Shown piece by piece: positions 16,471-24,573 of a stretch of 64,000 bases of DNA. This stretch comes from Tritonibacter scottomollicae (GTDB taxonomy: Bacteria; Pseudomonadota; Alphaproteobacteria; Rhodobacterales; Rhodobacteraceae): assembly GCF_003003215.1 (NCBI RefSeq), contig NZ_PVUF01000013.1, positions 1 to 64,000 on the forward strand, in the 5' to 3' direction. The notes below the pieces were generated by a model. The model did no database searches, was not told the origin of the DNA, and saw only the letters and a program-made list of their open reading frames with translations. Within the stretch, counting starts at the first letter, position 1. Every line of letters starts with the position of its first letter. The position numbers were made by a program, and so were the translations under genes.

Positions 16471-17501
16471 GGCGTTACCTCTTTCAGTTTGACAGGGGTC
16501 CCACTGCGGACGCTTTCATCAGCCGCGAGGCAGATCGCCAACGACTGAACGGCGTCCCGCGCATGGCGGGAAAGGTCTAGGTCTTCACGGATGGCGCGCA
16601 GGATATGGGCCTGTTCTGCGTCACAGAGCTCCTGATGGCCCGGTTCATCCGGCAGATCGATCAGTTGGTCGCCCTCGGGTCGGTGAACCAATAGGCCACC
16701 AACCTTGGTGTGGCCGTCCACATCGGCGGATTTGGATTTGTCTGCACCCGTGATGGAGACTGAGCCCTTGGGGGAAATCACGTCTTTGACGAAGAAAGCG
16801 GTTTCCGACATCATCGGGCCCCAGCCTGCCTCGTACCAGCCGACAGAGCCGTCGTCGAAGGTGACCTGAAACTGGCCGTAGTTATACATGTCCGGGGCGA
16901 TTTCCTCCGACAGGCGCAGGCCCATGGCGTTCACCTGAACGGGCTTGGCATCAGTGATCTGGCACCAGACATCCACGTAGTGCACGCCGCAATCCACGAT
17001 GGGTGATGTGGTCTGCATCAGCGCTTTGTGGGTTTCCCACTCCGCGCCGCTGCTTTGCTGGTTGAGGTTCATGCGGAACACGTATGGGCCACCAAGCGCG
17101 CGGGCCTCCTGGATCAGGCGCACCCAGGAGGGGTGGTGGCGCAGGATATAGCCCACGACCAGTTTGCGCCCCGTCGTCTCGGCGGTGGTGACCACACGGC
17201 GGGCGTCCTCCACCGTCGTGGCGAGAGGTTTTTCGACAAACACATGCGCGCCTGCCTCCATCGCGGCCACGGCATAGTCGGCGTGGCTGTCGGAGTAGGT
17301 GGCGACGACCACGAGATCCGGCTTGGTTTCCTCAAGTGCCACGTGGAAGTCGGTGAAGACCGGGTAACCTTGAAGGTCGGGGTGATCCACCTGACCTGAG
17401 CGATTGACAAGGCCGACAATCTCGGCGCCGTCCTGCTTGTGATGGGCGAGGGCATGGGAGAGCCCCATGTTGCCAAGGCCAGCGATTAGAACGCGGGTCA
17501 T
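16467..17501 (-). CDS. Gfo/Idh/MocA-family oxidoreductase
   Basis: This 344-residue protein starts with a Rossmann nucleotide-binding motif (VLIAGLGNMGLSHALAHHK; G8, G10) and has the family lysine in HVFVEKPLATTVEDA (about 88-103), the conserved EKP of Gfo/Idh/MocA dehydrogenases. These enzymes oxidise or reduce sugars, inositols or derivatives with NAD(P). It is inserted between the permease and ATPase genes of a sugar ABC operon, so it probably acts on the imported sugar or a variant of it. The exact substrate cannot be read. Confidence 0.85.
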   Translation of the reverse strand: MTRVLIAGLGNMGLSHALAHHKQDGAEIVGLVNRSGQVDHPDLQGYPVFTDFHVALEETKPDLVVVATYSDSHADYAVAAMEAGAHVFVEKPLATTVEDARRVVTTAETTGRKLVVGYILRHHPSWVRLIQEARALGGPYVFRMNLNQQSSGAEWETHKALMQTTSPIVDCGVHYVDVWCQITDAKPVQVNAMGLRLSEEIAPDMYNYGQFQVTFDDGSVGWYEAGWGPMMSETAFFVKDVISPKGSVSITGADKSKSADVDGHTKVGGLLVHRPEGDQLIDLPDEPGHQELCDAEQAHILRAIREDLDLSRHARDAVQSLAICLAADESVRSGTPVKLKEVTP

Positions 17502-17554
17502 GATACGGCTCCCGAGCTATGTAGAAGAACCGCCAGGTCCGCTTGCGGATCGGG

Positions 17555-17586
17555 TAGCCCCCGATCGCCCCCTTGGGCGGGGGCTA
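17555..17586 (-). terminator. Hairpin between permease and oxidoreductase genes
   Basis: TAGCCCCC (17555-17562) pairs with GGGGGCTA (17579-17586), and an inner GCCC/GGGC pair continues the stem. It fills the one large gap (136 bases) inside this operon and may reduce expression of the oxidoreductase and ATPase genes relative to the genes before them. Confidence 0.5.
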
Positions 17587-17637
17587 TGCCCCCACCTAAG
17601 GCCGGAGATTGCCCTGTGTTTTTGTGAACAAATCCAA

Positions 17638-18477
17638 TCATTTCACTGCCCCCGACGTGATGCCGCGAATGAGCTGGCGCGAGAAGATCACATAGAGCAC
17701 CAGCACCGGCAGGATTGCCATCGACAGCGCCGACAGAACCGCGTTCCAGTCAGTCACGAACTGGCCGATGAAGACCTGGCTGCCCAGAGTCAGGGTCTTG
17801 GTTTCCTCAGCGGGCGCGAGGATCAGGGGGAACCAGAGATCGTTCCAGATCGGGATCATGTTGAACACCGCCACGGTGGCCATCGCAGGGCGCACCAGCG
17901 GCAGCACCAGCTTGAAGAAGATCGTGTATTCGCTGAGCCCGTCGATGCGACCGGCGCTCTTCAGGTCATCGCTGACCTGCCGCATGAACTCCGACAGAAT
18001 GAAGACCGCCAGCGGGAGACCTTGCGCAGTATAAACAAGGATCAGCGCCCAGAGCGTGTTCACAAGGCCGGTGGACACCATCATGTCCAGGATAGCCACG
18101 GTGCCGATGCGGATCGGGATCATGATCCCGAGCGCCAGATAGAGCCCCATGATCATATTGCCACGAAAGCGATACTCACTGAGCGCGAAGGCCGCCATTG
18201 CGCCAAACAGCAGGATCAGCGTCAGCGAGCCGACGGTGACGATGAAGGAGTTCTGAAAGTAGAGGAAAAAATCCCCCTGCTTCAGCACCGTCTGATAGCC
18301 CACCAGCGAGAAGCTTTCCGCATCCGGCAGCGCCAGTGGCTCGCGAAAGATCTTTTTGCGGGTTTTGAAGCTGTTGATCAGGATTACGAAGACCGGAAAC
18401 AACGCAATCAGCGTATAGAGGATCAGCACGCCATGCATGGCCACTGTGCTGATCGGGTTGGAACGTGCAGAGTTCAT
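17638..18477 (-). CDS. Sugar ABC transporter permease (MalG type)
   Basis: This 279-residue protein has six membrane segments and the cytoplasmic EAA-type loop (SAGRIDGLSEYTIFFKLVLP, about 180-200) that docks to the ATPase. It is the second of a permease pair and follows the MalF-type gene by 12 bases. A carbohydrate transporter is clear from family and partner genes. Confidence 0.9.
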   Translation of the reverse strand: MNSARSNPISTVAMHGVLILYTLIALFPVFVILINSFKTRKKIFREPLALPDAESFSLVGYQTVLKQGDFFLYFQNSFIVTVGSLTLILLFGAMAAFALSEYRFRGNMIMGLYLALGIMIPIRIGTVAILDMMVSTGLVNTLWALILVYTAQGLPLAVFILSEFMRQVSDDLKSAGRIDGLSEYTIFFKLVLPLVRPAMATVAVFNMIPIWNDLWFPLILAPAEETKTLTLGSQVFIGQFVTDWNAVLSALSMAILPVLVLYVIFSRQLIRGITSGAVK

Positions 18478-18489
18478 CGTCGTCTCCCG

Positions 18490-19404
18490 TTAGAGCTGGT
18501 AGCGGCGCATCCGGCTCTGGATGCCGAAAAGATACAGACAGACGCCCACGAGGATGATCGCGAACATGGCGCCGGCGATGGCGGACCCCATATGCGGGTC
18601 GCCCAATTGCAGCTGGAAACCAAAGAACGTCCGATACATGAAGGTGCCGAGGATATCGGTTGAGAAATCCGGCCCAGCCAGCGCACCTTGCGCGGCGTAG
18701 ATCAGGTCGAAGGCGTTGAAGTTGGCTACAAAAGTCAGGATCGAGATGATCCCGATCGAGGGCAGGATCAGCGGCAGTTTGATCTTCCAGAAGGCAGCGA
18801 TGCCGGTGACGCCGTCAATCTCGCCAGCCTCCAGCATTTCCTCCGGGATCGACAGAAGCGCGGCGTAGATCAGCATCATCGGGATGCCGACGAACTGCCA
18901 GACGGAGACCATTGCCAATGTTGTCAGCGCATATTCTTCCTTGCCCAGCCACGGCGCAAACAGCGACTTCAGCCCCACTGCATCCATCATCGACGGCGCG
19001 ATGCCCCAGATCGGCGACAGGATCAGTTTCCAGGCAAAGCCCACGATCACAAAGCTGAGGATCGTCGGAATGAAGATCGCCGAGCGGTAGAGCGCGGCAA
19101 AGCGTAGGCGCGGGTGGCTCAGCAGGGCAGCGAGCGCGATCCCGATCGGATTCTGTACCAGCATGTGGATCAGGAAGAACCAGAAGTTGTTCGCCAATGC
19201 GTTCCAGAATTGCTCTGACCAGGTCGGATCAAAGAACAGGGTGCGGAAATTCTCCAGCCCGACATACACGCGCTCCTGATCGACCTTTTGGAACAGGGCG
19301 AGGCGCAGCGTATTGAACAGGGGGAAGATCATTACCGAGGTGTAGATCAGCACGGCAGGGGCCAGAAAGACGGCGATATGCCAGCGGATGCGGGGCTTTT
19401 GCAT
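18490..19404 (-). CDS. Sugar ABC transporter permease (MalF type)
   Basis: This 304-residue protein has six predicted membrane helices and an EAA loop (EAGEIDGVTGIAAFWKIKLP, about 200-220). I chose the ATG at 19404 (MQKPRIRWH), with GGAG upstream; an in-frame start at 19473 would add 23 polar, arginine-rich residues. It forms the membrane channel with the MalG-type protein encoded next. Confidence 0.9.
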   Translation of the reverse strand: MQKPRIRWHIAVFLAPAVLIYTSVMIFPLFNTLRLALFQKVDQERVYVGLENFRTLFFDPTWSEQFWNALANNFWFFLIHMLVQNPIGIALAALLSHPRLRFAALYRSAIFIPTILSFVIVGFAWKLILSPIWGIAPSMMDAVGLKSLFAPWLGKEEYALTTLAMVSVWQFVGIPMMLIYAALLSIPEEMLEAGEIDGVTGIAAFWKIKLPLILPSIGIISILTFVANFNAFDLIYAAQGALAGPDFSTDILGTFMYRTFFGFQLQLGDPHMGSAIAGAMFAIILVGVCLYLFGIQSRMRRYQL

Positions 19405-19488
19405 GGGAAACTCCGGTCCAGTTCCCGGACGCGCGGGACGGCGCGTCCGGGGGTGTTGCAACAGCGGTTTCACTGTTGTTTCTAAGGC

Positions 19489-20742
19489 TTACTGTTGCGG
19501 TGCGTACCAGCTCTCGAGACCGGACTGCAGCTCTTCGCCCAGTGCTTCAGGCGTCTTGGTGCCTTTGATCGCGGCCGCAGATGCGCCCCAAGTCTCGTTT
19601 TCGAGGTTCGGGGTGCCGCGCGACAGGATCTGGTAGGTCGAGCGAATGGTGCTGTCGCAGTCATCGCGCCAGCTGACGAATTCCTTGGCCAGCGGATCTT
19701 CCAGATCGACTGGTGCGTTCGAAAGCGGGAAGAAGCCGGGCAGAGCGTTGCCGAAGATATCGGCAAATTCCGGTGACGCGACCCATGTCAGGAAGGTTTT
19801 GGCGGCTTCGGGGTGCTCGGTGGAGGCGTTCATGCCGATGCCGATGTCGGTGTGATCCGAGATGTAGCAGCTGTCGCCAGCGGCTTTGACCGGAGCCTTG
19901 AAGGCGCCCATTTCGAAATCAGCCTGCGCGTTGAAGCCCGAGATTTCCCAGCTGCCTGCCGGATAGATCGCGGCGCGACCGAGGGTGAACAGGTTCTGGC
20001 TGTCGGGGTAGGTCTGTGCCTCGAACCCGTCGCCCAGGTAATCCGCCCATTTGGCCAGCGTTTCGAAGGGGGCAACCCACTGCTCGTCGGTCAGTTTCTG
20101 CTCGCCCTCGATCAGCGCCTTGCGGCCTTCTTCACCGTTCCAGTAGTTCGGGCCGATGTTGTTGTAGCCCATGGTGGCGGCTTCCCACTGGTCGTTGGTG
20201 CCCATCGCCATCGGAATATAGGTCCCGTCTTCTTTGATCGTCTCAAGAGCGGCAAAGAATTCTTCCTCGGTGGTCGGAACCTCAAGACCAAGCTCTTCAA
20301 AGGCTTCTTTGTTGTAGATGAAGCCGTGGATCACGGAGGCCATCGGCACGCAGAAGCTCGCGGAGCCATCGTCGGTCTGCCATGCGGATTTCGCCACGTC
20401 GGAGAAGTTGTCCATGGCGTCCATGTCATCCAGCGCTGCGAGATGGTCGGCCTCATAGAGCGCCAGCGAGGCATCAAACGGGCGGCAGGTGATCAGATCG
20501 CCAGCGGAGCCTGCATCCAGTTTGGAGTTCAGAACGGCGTTGTACTCTGTCGGCGCGCTGGGCGTGAAGTTGATCTTGATGCCCGGGTGTGCGGCCTCAA
20601 ACGCGGGGATGATCTTGTCCTGCCACAGGGTCAGGTCATCATTCCGCCAGCTCTCGACGGTCAGAGTGACGTCTTCGGCCAGTGCGGATGTGGCGACGAG
20701 GGCGGTGCCCGCCAATGCGGCCAACATAAACTTACTTTTCAT
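19489..20742 (-). CDS. Sugar ABC transporter substrate-binding protein (family 1)
   Basis: This 417-residue protein starts with a Sec signal (MKSKFMLAALAGTALVATSALA) and has the family-1 extracellular binding-protein fold (VTLTVESWRNDDLTLWQDKI at the mature N-terminus). GGAGGAAGACTC stands before the chosen ATG. The gene is second in the operon after murQ, 37 bases downstream of it. The binding protein would capture an amino sugar such as GlcNAc, MurNAc or a muropeptide fragment; this is inference from context. Confidence 0.88.
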   Translation of the reverse strand: MKSKFMLAALAGTALVATSALAEDVTLTVESWRNDDLTLWQDKIIPAFEAAHPGIKINFTPSAPTEYNAVLNSKLDAGSAGDLITCRPFDASLALYEADHLAALDDMDAMDNFSDVAKSAWQTDDGSASFCVPMASVIHGFIYNKEAFEELGLEVPTTEEEFFAALETIKEDGTYIPMAMGTNDQWEAATMGYNNIGPNYWNGEEGRKALIEGEQKLTDEQWVAPFETLAKWADYLGDGFEAQTYPDSQNLFTLGRAAIYPAGSWEISGFNAQADFEMGAFKAPVKAAGDSCYISDHTDIGIGMNASTEHPEAAKTFLTWVASPEFADIFGNALPGFFPLSNAPVDLEDPLAKEFVSWRDDCDSTIRSTYQILSRGTPNLENETWGASAAAIKGTKTPEALGEELQSGLESWYAPQQ

Positions 20743-20779
20743 GAGTCTTCCTCCTATTGGAATGATTTTATTGTTTTTC

Positions 20780-21670
20780 TTATGTGTTGAGCGACAGCAG
20801 CGCGGGGCGCAGCTTGCCACTTGTGGTCTCCAGACGCGCAGTGGCGTCCGCGAGGTCAGTTGCGCCCGCCGCGATCAGGATGGCGCATTTGACGTTGCCT
20901 CCGGCGGCCTCAATGGCGGCGGTGGCGATATCTTCGGTAACATCTGAGATCTGCATGACGATCTGTCGGGCACGGGCCCGCAGTTTGATGTTGTCGGCCC
21001 GCAGGTTGACCATCATGCCATCGTGAACATGACCCAGTTCAATGGCCATCAGCGTCGAGAGCGTGTTGAGCGCGATCTTCTGTGCGGTCCCGGCCCCCAT
21101 TCGGGTCGATCCGGACACCACTTCAGCAGGGGTCGGCAAAAGCACAGCGTGATCCGCGAGTTTCAGCAGGTCTGTATCGGGGTTGTTCGCGATCCCGATC
21201 ACCGTTGCGCCGCAACGTCTGGCCAGTTTCGCTCCTGCAACCGTGTAAGGCGTGGTGCCGCTTGCCGAGACTCCGATGTAGACATCGTTTGAGCTAAGCC
21301 CATCCAGGGCGCGCTCCAGCTCGGCTGTTTCATCCTCGGTGCCGCCAGGCATCTCCACTCCGGTCGGCATGCCGCCGGCCATGTGAATGCGCAGCTGTGA
21401 TGCGGGGATCGAGAAGGTTCCGCCCAGTTCGAGTGCGTCTGCAGCAGCCATAAGGCCGGAAGAGCCTGCAGCAGCATAATGCAAGGTACCGCCGGTTCGG
21501 ATGGTCTCGGCCATGGCAAGGGCGCCGCCGCAGAGCGCAGCCGTCGCGTGGCGCGGAGGGCGCGCGGCGTCGTGCTGAGTTTGCGCCAATATTTCGGCGA
21601 CCTCGCTCAGTGGGCGAGCGTCCAGCCCCCCGGCTTTGTCGTGCAGTTGTTCCGTGGCAGCGGTCGACAC
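20780..21670 (-). CDS. murQ: N-acetylmuramic acid 6-phosphate etherase (MurQ)
   Basis: This 296-residue SIS-domain protein carries the MurQ/GCKR signature (EVVSGSTRMGAGTAQKIALN, about 177-196), and LHYAAAGSSGLMAAADALEL aligns with the catalytic-glutamate region of MurQ. MurQ removes lactate from MurNAc-6-phosphate to give GlcNAc-6-phosphate, the substrate of NagA encoded in the divergent operon. It is the first gene of the ABC transporter operon. Some signature positions differ from enterobacterial MurQ (for example SGST where GPE or AGSS is common), so kinetics or substrate might differ. Confidence 0.87.
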   Translation of the reverse strand: MSTAATEQLHDKAGGLDARPLSEVAEILAQTQHDAARPPRHATAALCGGALAMAETIRTGGTLHYAAAGSSGLMAAADALELGGTFSIPASQLRIHMAGGMPTGVEMPGGTEDETAELERALDGLSSNDVYIGVSASGTTPYTVAGAKLARRCGATVIGIANNPDTDLLKLADHAVLLPTPAEVVSGSTRMGAGTAQKIALNTLSTLMAIELGHVHDGMMVNLRADNIKLRARARQIVMQISDVTEDIATAAIEAAGGNVKCAILIAAGATDLADATARLETTSGKLRPALLSLNT

Positions 21671-21694
21671 GTGATTCCCTCCAAGTTTGAATCA

Positions 21695-21724
21695 ACAATA
21701 CCCATTTGATACCTTTTGTCTACC
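21695..21724 (-). promoter_or_regulatory. Predicted murQ promoter overlaid by three GGTA repeats
   Basis: On the minus strand TAGACA (21717-21722) and TATTGT (21695-21700) lie 16 bases apart. GGTA occurs three times at exact 11-bp steps (plus-strand TACC at 21699, 21710 and 21721), covering -35, spacer and -10. One step is about one helix turn, so all repeats face one side of the DNA. The GntR protein encoded nearby is the obvious ligand. Confidence 0.5.
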
Positions 21725-21809
21725 ATTGTGTGATGTGGCTGGCGTTTCCTCGGCGAAATTACCGATTTTGCCGATATTTGCGGAATTTCTCACGGGGTTG
21801 GTCCTGTTT

Positions 21810-21845
21810 TTGTCTTTCAAAATCCCGGTTGGTATCGTAATGGTA
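21810..21845 (+). promoter_or_regulatory. Predicted kinase-operon promoter with two GGTA repeats
   Basis: TTGTCT (21810-21815) and TATCGT (21833-21838) are separated by 17 bases. GGTATC occurs at 21831 and again at 21842, the same 11-bp step as on the murQ side and mirrored in orientation. The repeats cover the -10 and the first transcribed bases, a position expected for repression. Confidence 0.5.
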
Positions 21846-21850
21846 TCTTC

Positions 21851-22738
21851 ATGACGGATGCATTGAAAACCTCTGTATTGGCTCTGGATGGCGGCGGCAC
21901 GCGATGTCGTTTGGCGCTTTCCGGTGTTGCGGGCGTGACCGCTGTTGAGACCGGGTCGGCGAATATCTCGACCGACTTGGATGGGGCGGTGCAGCAAGTG
22001 ACTGATGGTCTGGCGCGGCTCTCTGAGGTGACCGGCCATGCTGTTGAGGGGTTGGTGACCTGCCCAATTTACATCGGGATTGCGGGGGTTACCGGGCCGG
22101 TGATCGCAGATCGGTTCGCGGCGGCTTTGCCGTTTCATCGCGCACGGGTGACGGATGACCGCCCCACTGCCCTCAATGGGGCGCTGGGCGGTAGCGACGG
22201 CCTGATCGCGCATTGTGGCACCGGGTCGTTTTTTGCGGCGCAGCTTGAGGGACAAAGCCGATTCGCAGGAGGTTGGGGGGCGATCCTCGGAGATCCGGCG
22301 TCGGCCCAATGGGTCGGTCGGCGCGCGCTGTCCTGTACGTTGGAAGAAGTTGATCTGCTGCGCGAGGCCTCCGGTCTTGGGGCGCATTTGCTGAACCGCT
22401 TCGGGGGCTCGGCTGAAATCGTGGCCTTTGCGGCCTCTGCGACACCCGCTGACTTTGGCCGGGTCGCGCCGGATGTGACCGAATTCGCCGCCACGGGGGA
22501 TCCGCTTGCGGTGGACATCCTGAATGCAGCGGGCCGTGAGCTTTCCAGTACGCTGCACAAGATGGGCTGGGTCGCCGGGCTTCCGCTTTGTCTGACAGGC
22601 GGGATTGCACCGCAGTTCCTGCCCTATCTGCCCCCGGCCATGCAGGAGGCCTGCATCAGCCCGAAGGGCACGCCACTCGATGGGGCGATCATTCTGGCGC
22701 ATGAGTTCGCACAGGAGGTGCGGGATGACGATCACTGA
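21851..22738 (+). CDS. Amino-sugar kinase, BadF/BadG/NagK-like
   Basis: This 295-residue protein is an ASKHA-fold kinase: LALDGGGTRCRLAL (phosphate 1 loop, about 10-23), HCGTGSFFAA (about 118), GGWGAILGDPASAQWVGRRA (about 137-156) and LTGGIAPQFL near the C-terminus. This type phosphorylates GlcNAc or both GlcNAc and MurNAc (MurK of clostridia). ABC import does not phosphorylate, so a kinase is needed to make GlcNAc-6-P and MurNAc-6-P for NagA and MurQ. It overlaps the GntR gene by 14 bases. Confidence 0.85.
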   Translation: MTDALKTSVLALDGGGTRCRLALSGVAGVTAVETGSANISTDLDGAVQQVTDGLARLSEVTGHAVEGLVTCPIYIGIAGVTGPVIADRFAAALPFHRARVTDDRPTALNGALGGSDGLIAHCGTGSFFAAQLEGQSRFAGGWGAILGDPASAQWVGRRALSCTLEEVDLLREASGLGAHLLNRFGGSAEIVAFAASATPADFGRVAPDVTEFAATGDPLAVDILNAAGRELSSTLHKMGWVAGLPLCLTGGIAPQFLPYLPPAMQEACISPKGTPLDGAIILAHEFAQEVRDDDH

Positions 22739-23480
22739 ATTTCTGAAGCCGGATAGCTGGTTCGATCAGGGGGCTGGTCCGCGCTATGTGCAGTTGCGCC
22801 GCCGTCTTGAGGAAGCCATCCATTCTGGCGTGTTGCCGCCCAACAGCTCGCTGCCGCCAGAGCGTGAGATTGCCGACATCACAGATCTGTCTCGGGTCAC
22901 TGTGCGAAAGGCGATGCACGAATTGGTGCAGCAAGGCGCGATCGAGCAGCGACAGGGCTCCGGTTCTTTCGTGCGGGAAAGCACGGCGCGCGTTGAGCAA
23001 TCGCTTTCGCATTTGACCTCCTTTACCGAGGACATGCAGCAGCGCGGGCTTGAGACCACGTCTAAATGGCTGGAGCGCGGAGTGTTCTTGCCGACCGAGG
23101 AGGAGATCTCGGTGTTGAGCCTCGGCGATGATGAATCCGTGGCGCGCATCTATCGTCTGCGCGAGGCCGGCGGTCAGCCGATGGCGTTGGAGCGTGCGGC
23201 ACTGCCCCTCAGTATTCTGCCGAACCCGCTGGAGGTCACGACCTCGCTCTATGCGACGTTGGATCAGATCGGGCATCGTCCGGTGCGCGCGATCCAGAAG
23301 ATCTCTGCCATCAACCTCGAATCAACCGAGGCGGAGTTGCTCAATGTTGCCGAAGGCACTGCGGGGCTGCGCATCCAGCGTCTGTCGTTTCTCGAAGACG
23401 GGCGTGTCGCGGAATTGACCCGATCCCTCTACCGTGGCGACGCCTACGACTTCGTTGCGGAACTGCAGCTTTCCGGCTGA
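22725..23480 (+). CDS. GntR-family regulator (HutC/NagR type, UTRA domain)
   Basis: This 251-residue protein has an N-terminal GntR winged helix (about 15-80; LPPEREIADITDLSRVTVRK) and a UTRA effector domain (about 95-245). This subfamily includes NagR/NagQ, which sense GlcN-6-P or GlcNAc-6-P. AGGAGG precedes the ATG inside the kinase gene. It should control both the kinase operon and the divergent murQ operon through the GGTA repeats in the gap. Confidence 0.88.
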   Translation: MTITEFLKPDSWFDQGAGPRYVQLRRRLEEAIHSGVLPPNSSLPPEREIADITDLSRVTVRKAMHELVQQGAIEQRQGSGSFVRESTARVEQSLSHLTSFTEDMQQRGLETTSKWLERGVFLPTEEEISVLSLGDDESVARIYRLREAGGQPMALERAALPLSILPNPLEVTTSLYATLDQIGHRPVRAIQKISAINLESTEAELLNVAEGTAGLRIQRLSFLEDGRVAELTRSLYRGDAYDFVAELQLSG

Positions 23481-23544
23481 GCTGAGTGCCAAATGGACCA
23501 GCTGCCCCTTCTAAATGATCTGCCCAAGTGAAAGGTTTTATACC

Positions 23545-24573
23545 ATGAACGCTCCTCAAACGCAGATGCGACGCGAAATCAATGAAATTCCCGATGCTGT
23601 CGAGCGGCTGCTGACCGACGGCGCCCAGGCGGTCACCGCCGCGGCTGCCGAAGTGCGAGATTTGGCACCAAGCTACCTGCTGTCAGTGGCCCGCGGCTCC
23701 TCTGACCACGCCAGCACCTATCTGAAATACGCCAGTGAGTTGCTGCTGGGCTTGCCAATGGCCTCGGTCGGGCCGTCGGTGAAGTCGATTTACGGCGTGG
23801 ACCTCAACTGCAAGGGCGCGCTTAGCATCTCTGTGTCGCAGTCGGGGAAAAGCCCGGACATCGTGCAGCTGACCTCGGCGTTCCGCGACAAGGGCGCCTA
23901 TACGGTGGCAATTACCAATGACGGTGCCTCCCCTCTGGCGAAAGCCTCTGCCGCTGTGTTGCCGATCCACGCGGGCCCGGAGCTGAGCGTCGCGGCGACC
24001 AAGACATTTGTGACCTCGCTGGTCGCCGGTCTTTGGTTGCTGGCAGAGGTCAAGCAGGACGCGGCGTTGCTCGATGCGATCCGCAAGCTGCCGGGGCATC
24101 TGGCGAAGGCAAAGGATTGCGACTGGAGTGCCGCGGTCGAGGCCATTGATGGCCAGTCGCTGTATACACTGGGGCGCGGGCCCAGCTGGGCGGTTTCGAA
24201 CGAGGCGGCGCTGAAGTTCAAGGAAACCTGTCAGATCCATGCCGAGAGCTATTCAGCGGCTGAGGTACTGCATGGGCCAGTGTCGATCGTGGGCGAGAAT
24301 TTCCCGGTGATTGCCTTTGCCGCAGCAGACGCAGCCGAGGACAGTGTTGGCGACATGGTGCAGGCCCTGGTTGAAAAGGGCGCGCGGGTTTTTGCGACCA
24401 CCGATAAGGCGAAGGGGGCCGAAGTGCTGCCGCATGTGCGGACGGACCACTGGATCACCGATCCGATCTCCTCCATCGTATCGTTCTATGGAATGGTGGA
24501 AACCGTGGCCACGCGCCGGGGTGTGAACCCAGATGCGCCGCGCCACCTGAACAAGGTCACGGAAACCGTATGA
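23545..24573 (+). CDS. Glucosamine-6-phosphate deaminase, NagB-II (SIS) type
   Basis: This 342-residue protein has two SIS domains (about 25-165 and 185-330) and lacks the glutamine amidotransferase domain of GlmS. It reads VARGSSDHASTYLKYASELL near 48 and ends with HLNKVTETV, as GlmS-like deaminases do. In several proteobacteria this type replaces the unrelated NagB, turning GlcN-6-P into fructose-6-P and ammonia. The ATG at 23545 (MNAPQTQMRREI) is preferred over one at 23515. Its stop overlaps nagA by 4 bases. Confidence 0.88.
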   Translation: MNAPQTQMRREINEIPDAVERLLTDGAQAVTAAAAEVRDLAPSYLLSVARGSSDHASTYLKYASELLLGLPMASVGPSVKSIYGVDLNCKGALSISVSQSGKSPDIVQLTSAFRDKGAYTVAITNDGASPLAKASAAVLPIHAGPELSVAATKTFVTSLVAGLWLLAEVKQDAALLDAIRKLPGHLAKAKDCDWSAAVEAIDGQSLYTLGRGPSWAVSNEAALKFKETCQIHAESYSAAEVLHGPVSIVGENFPVIAFAAADAAEDSVGDMVQALVEKGARVFATTDKAKGAEVLPHVRTDHWITDPISSIVSFYGMVETVATRRGVNPDAPRHLNKVTETV

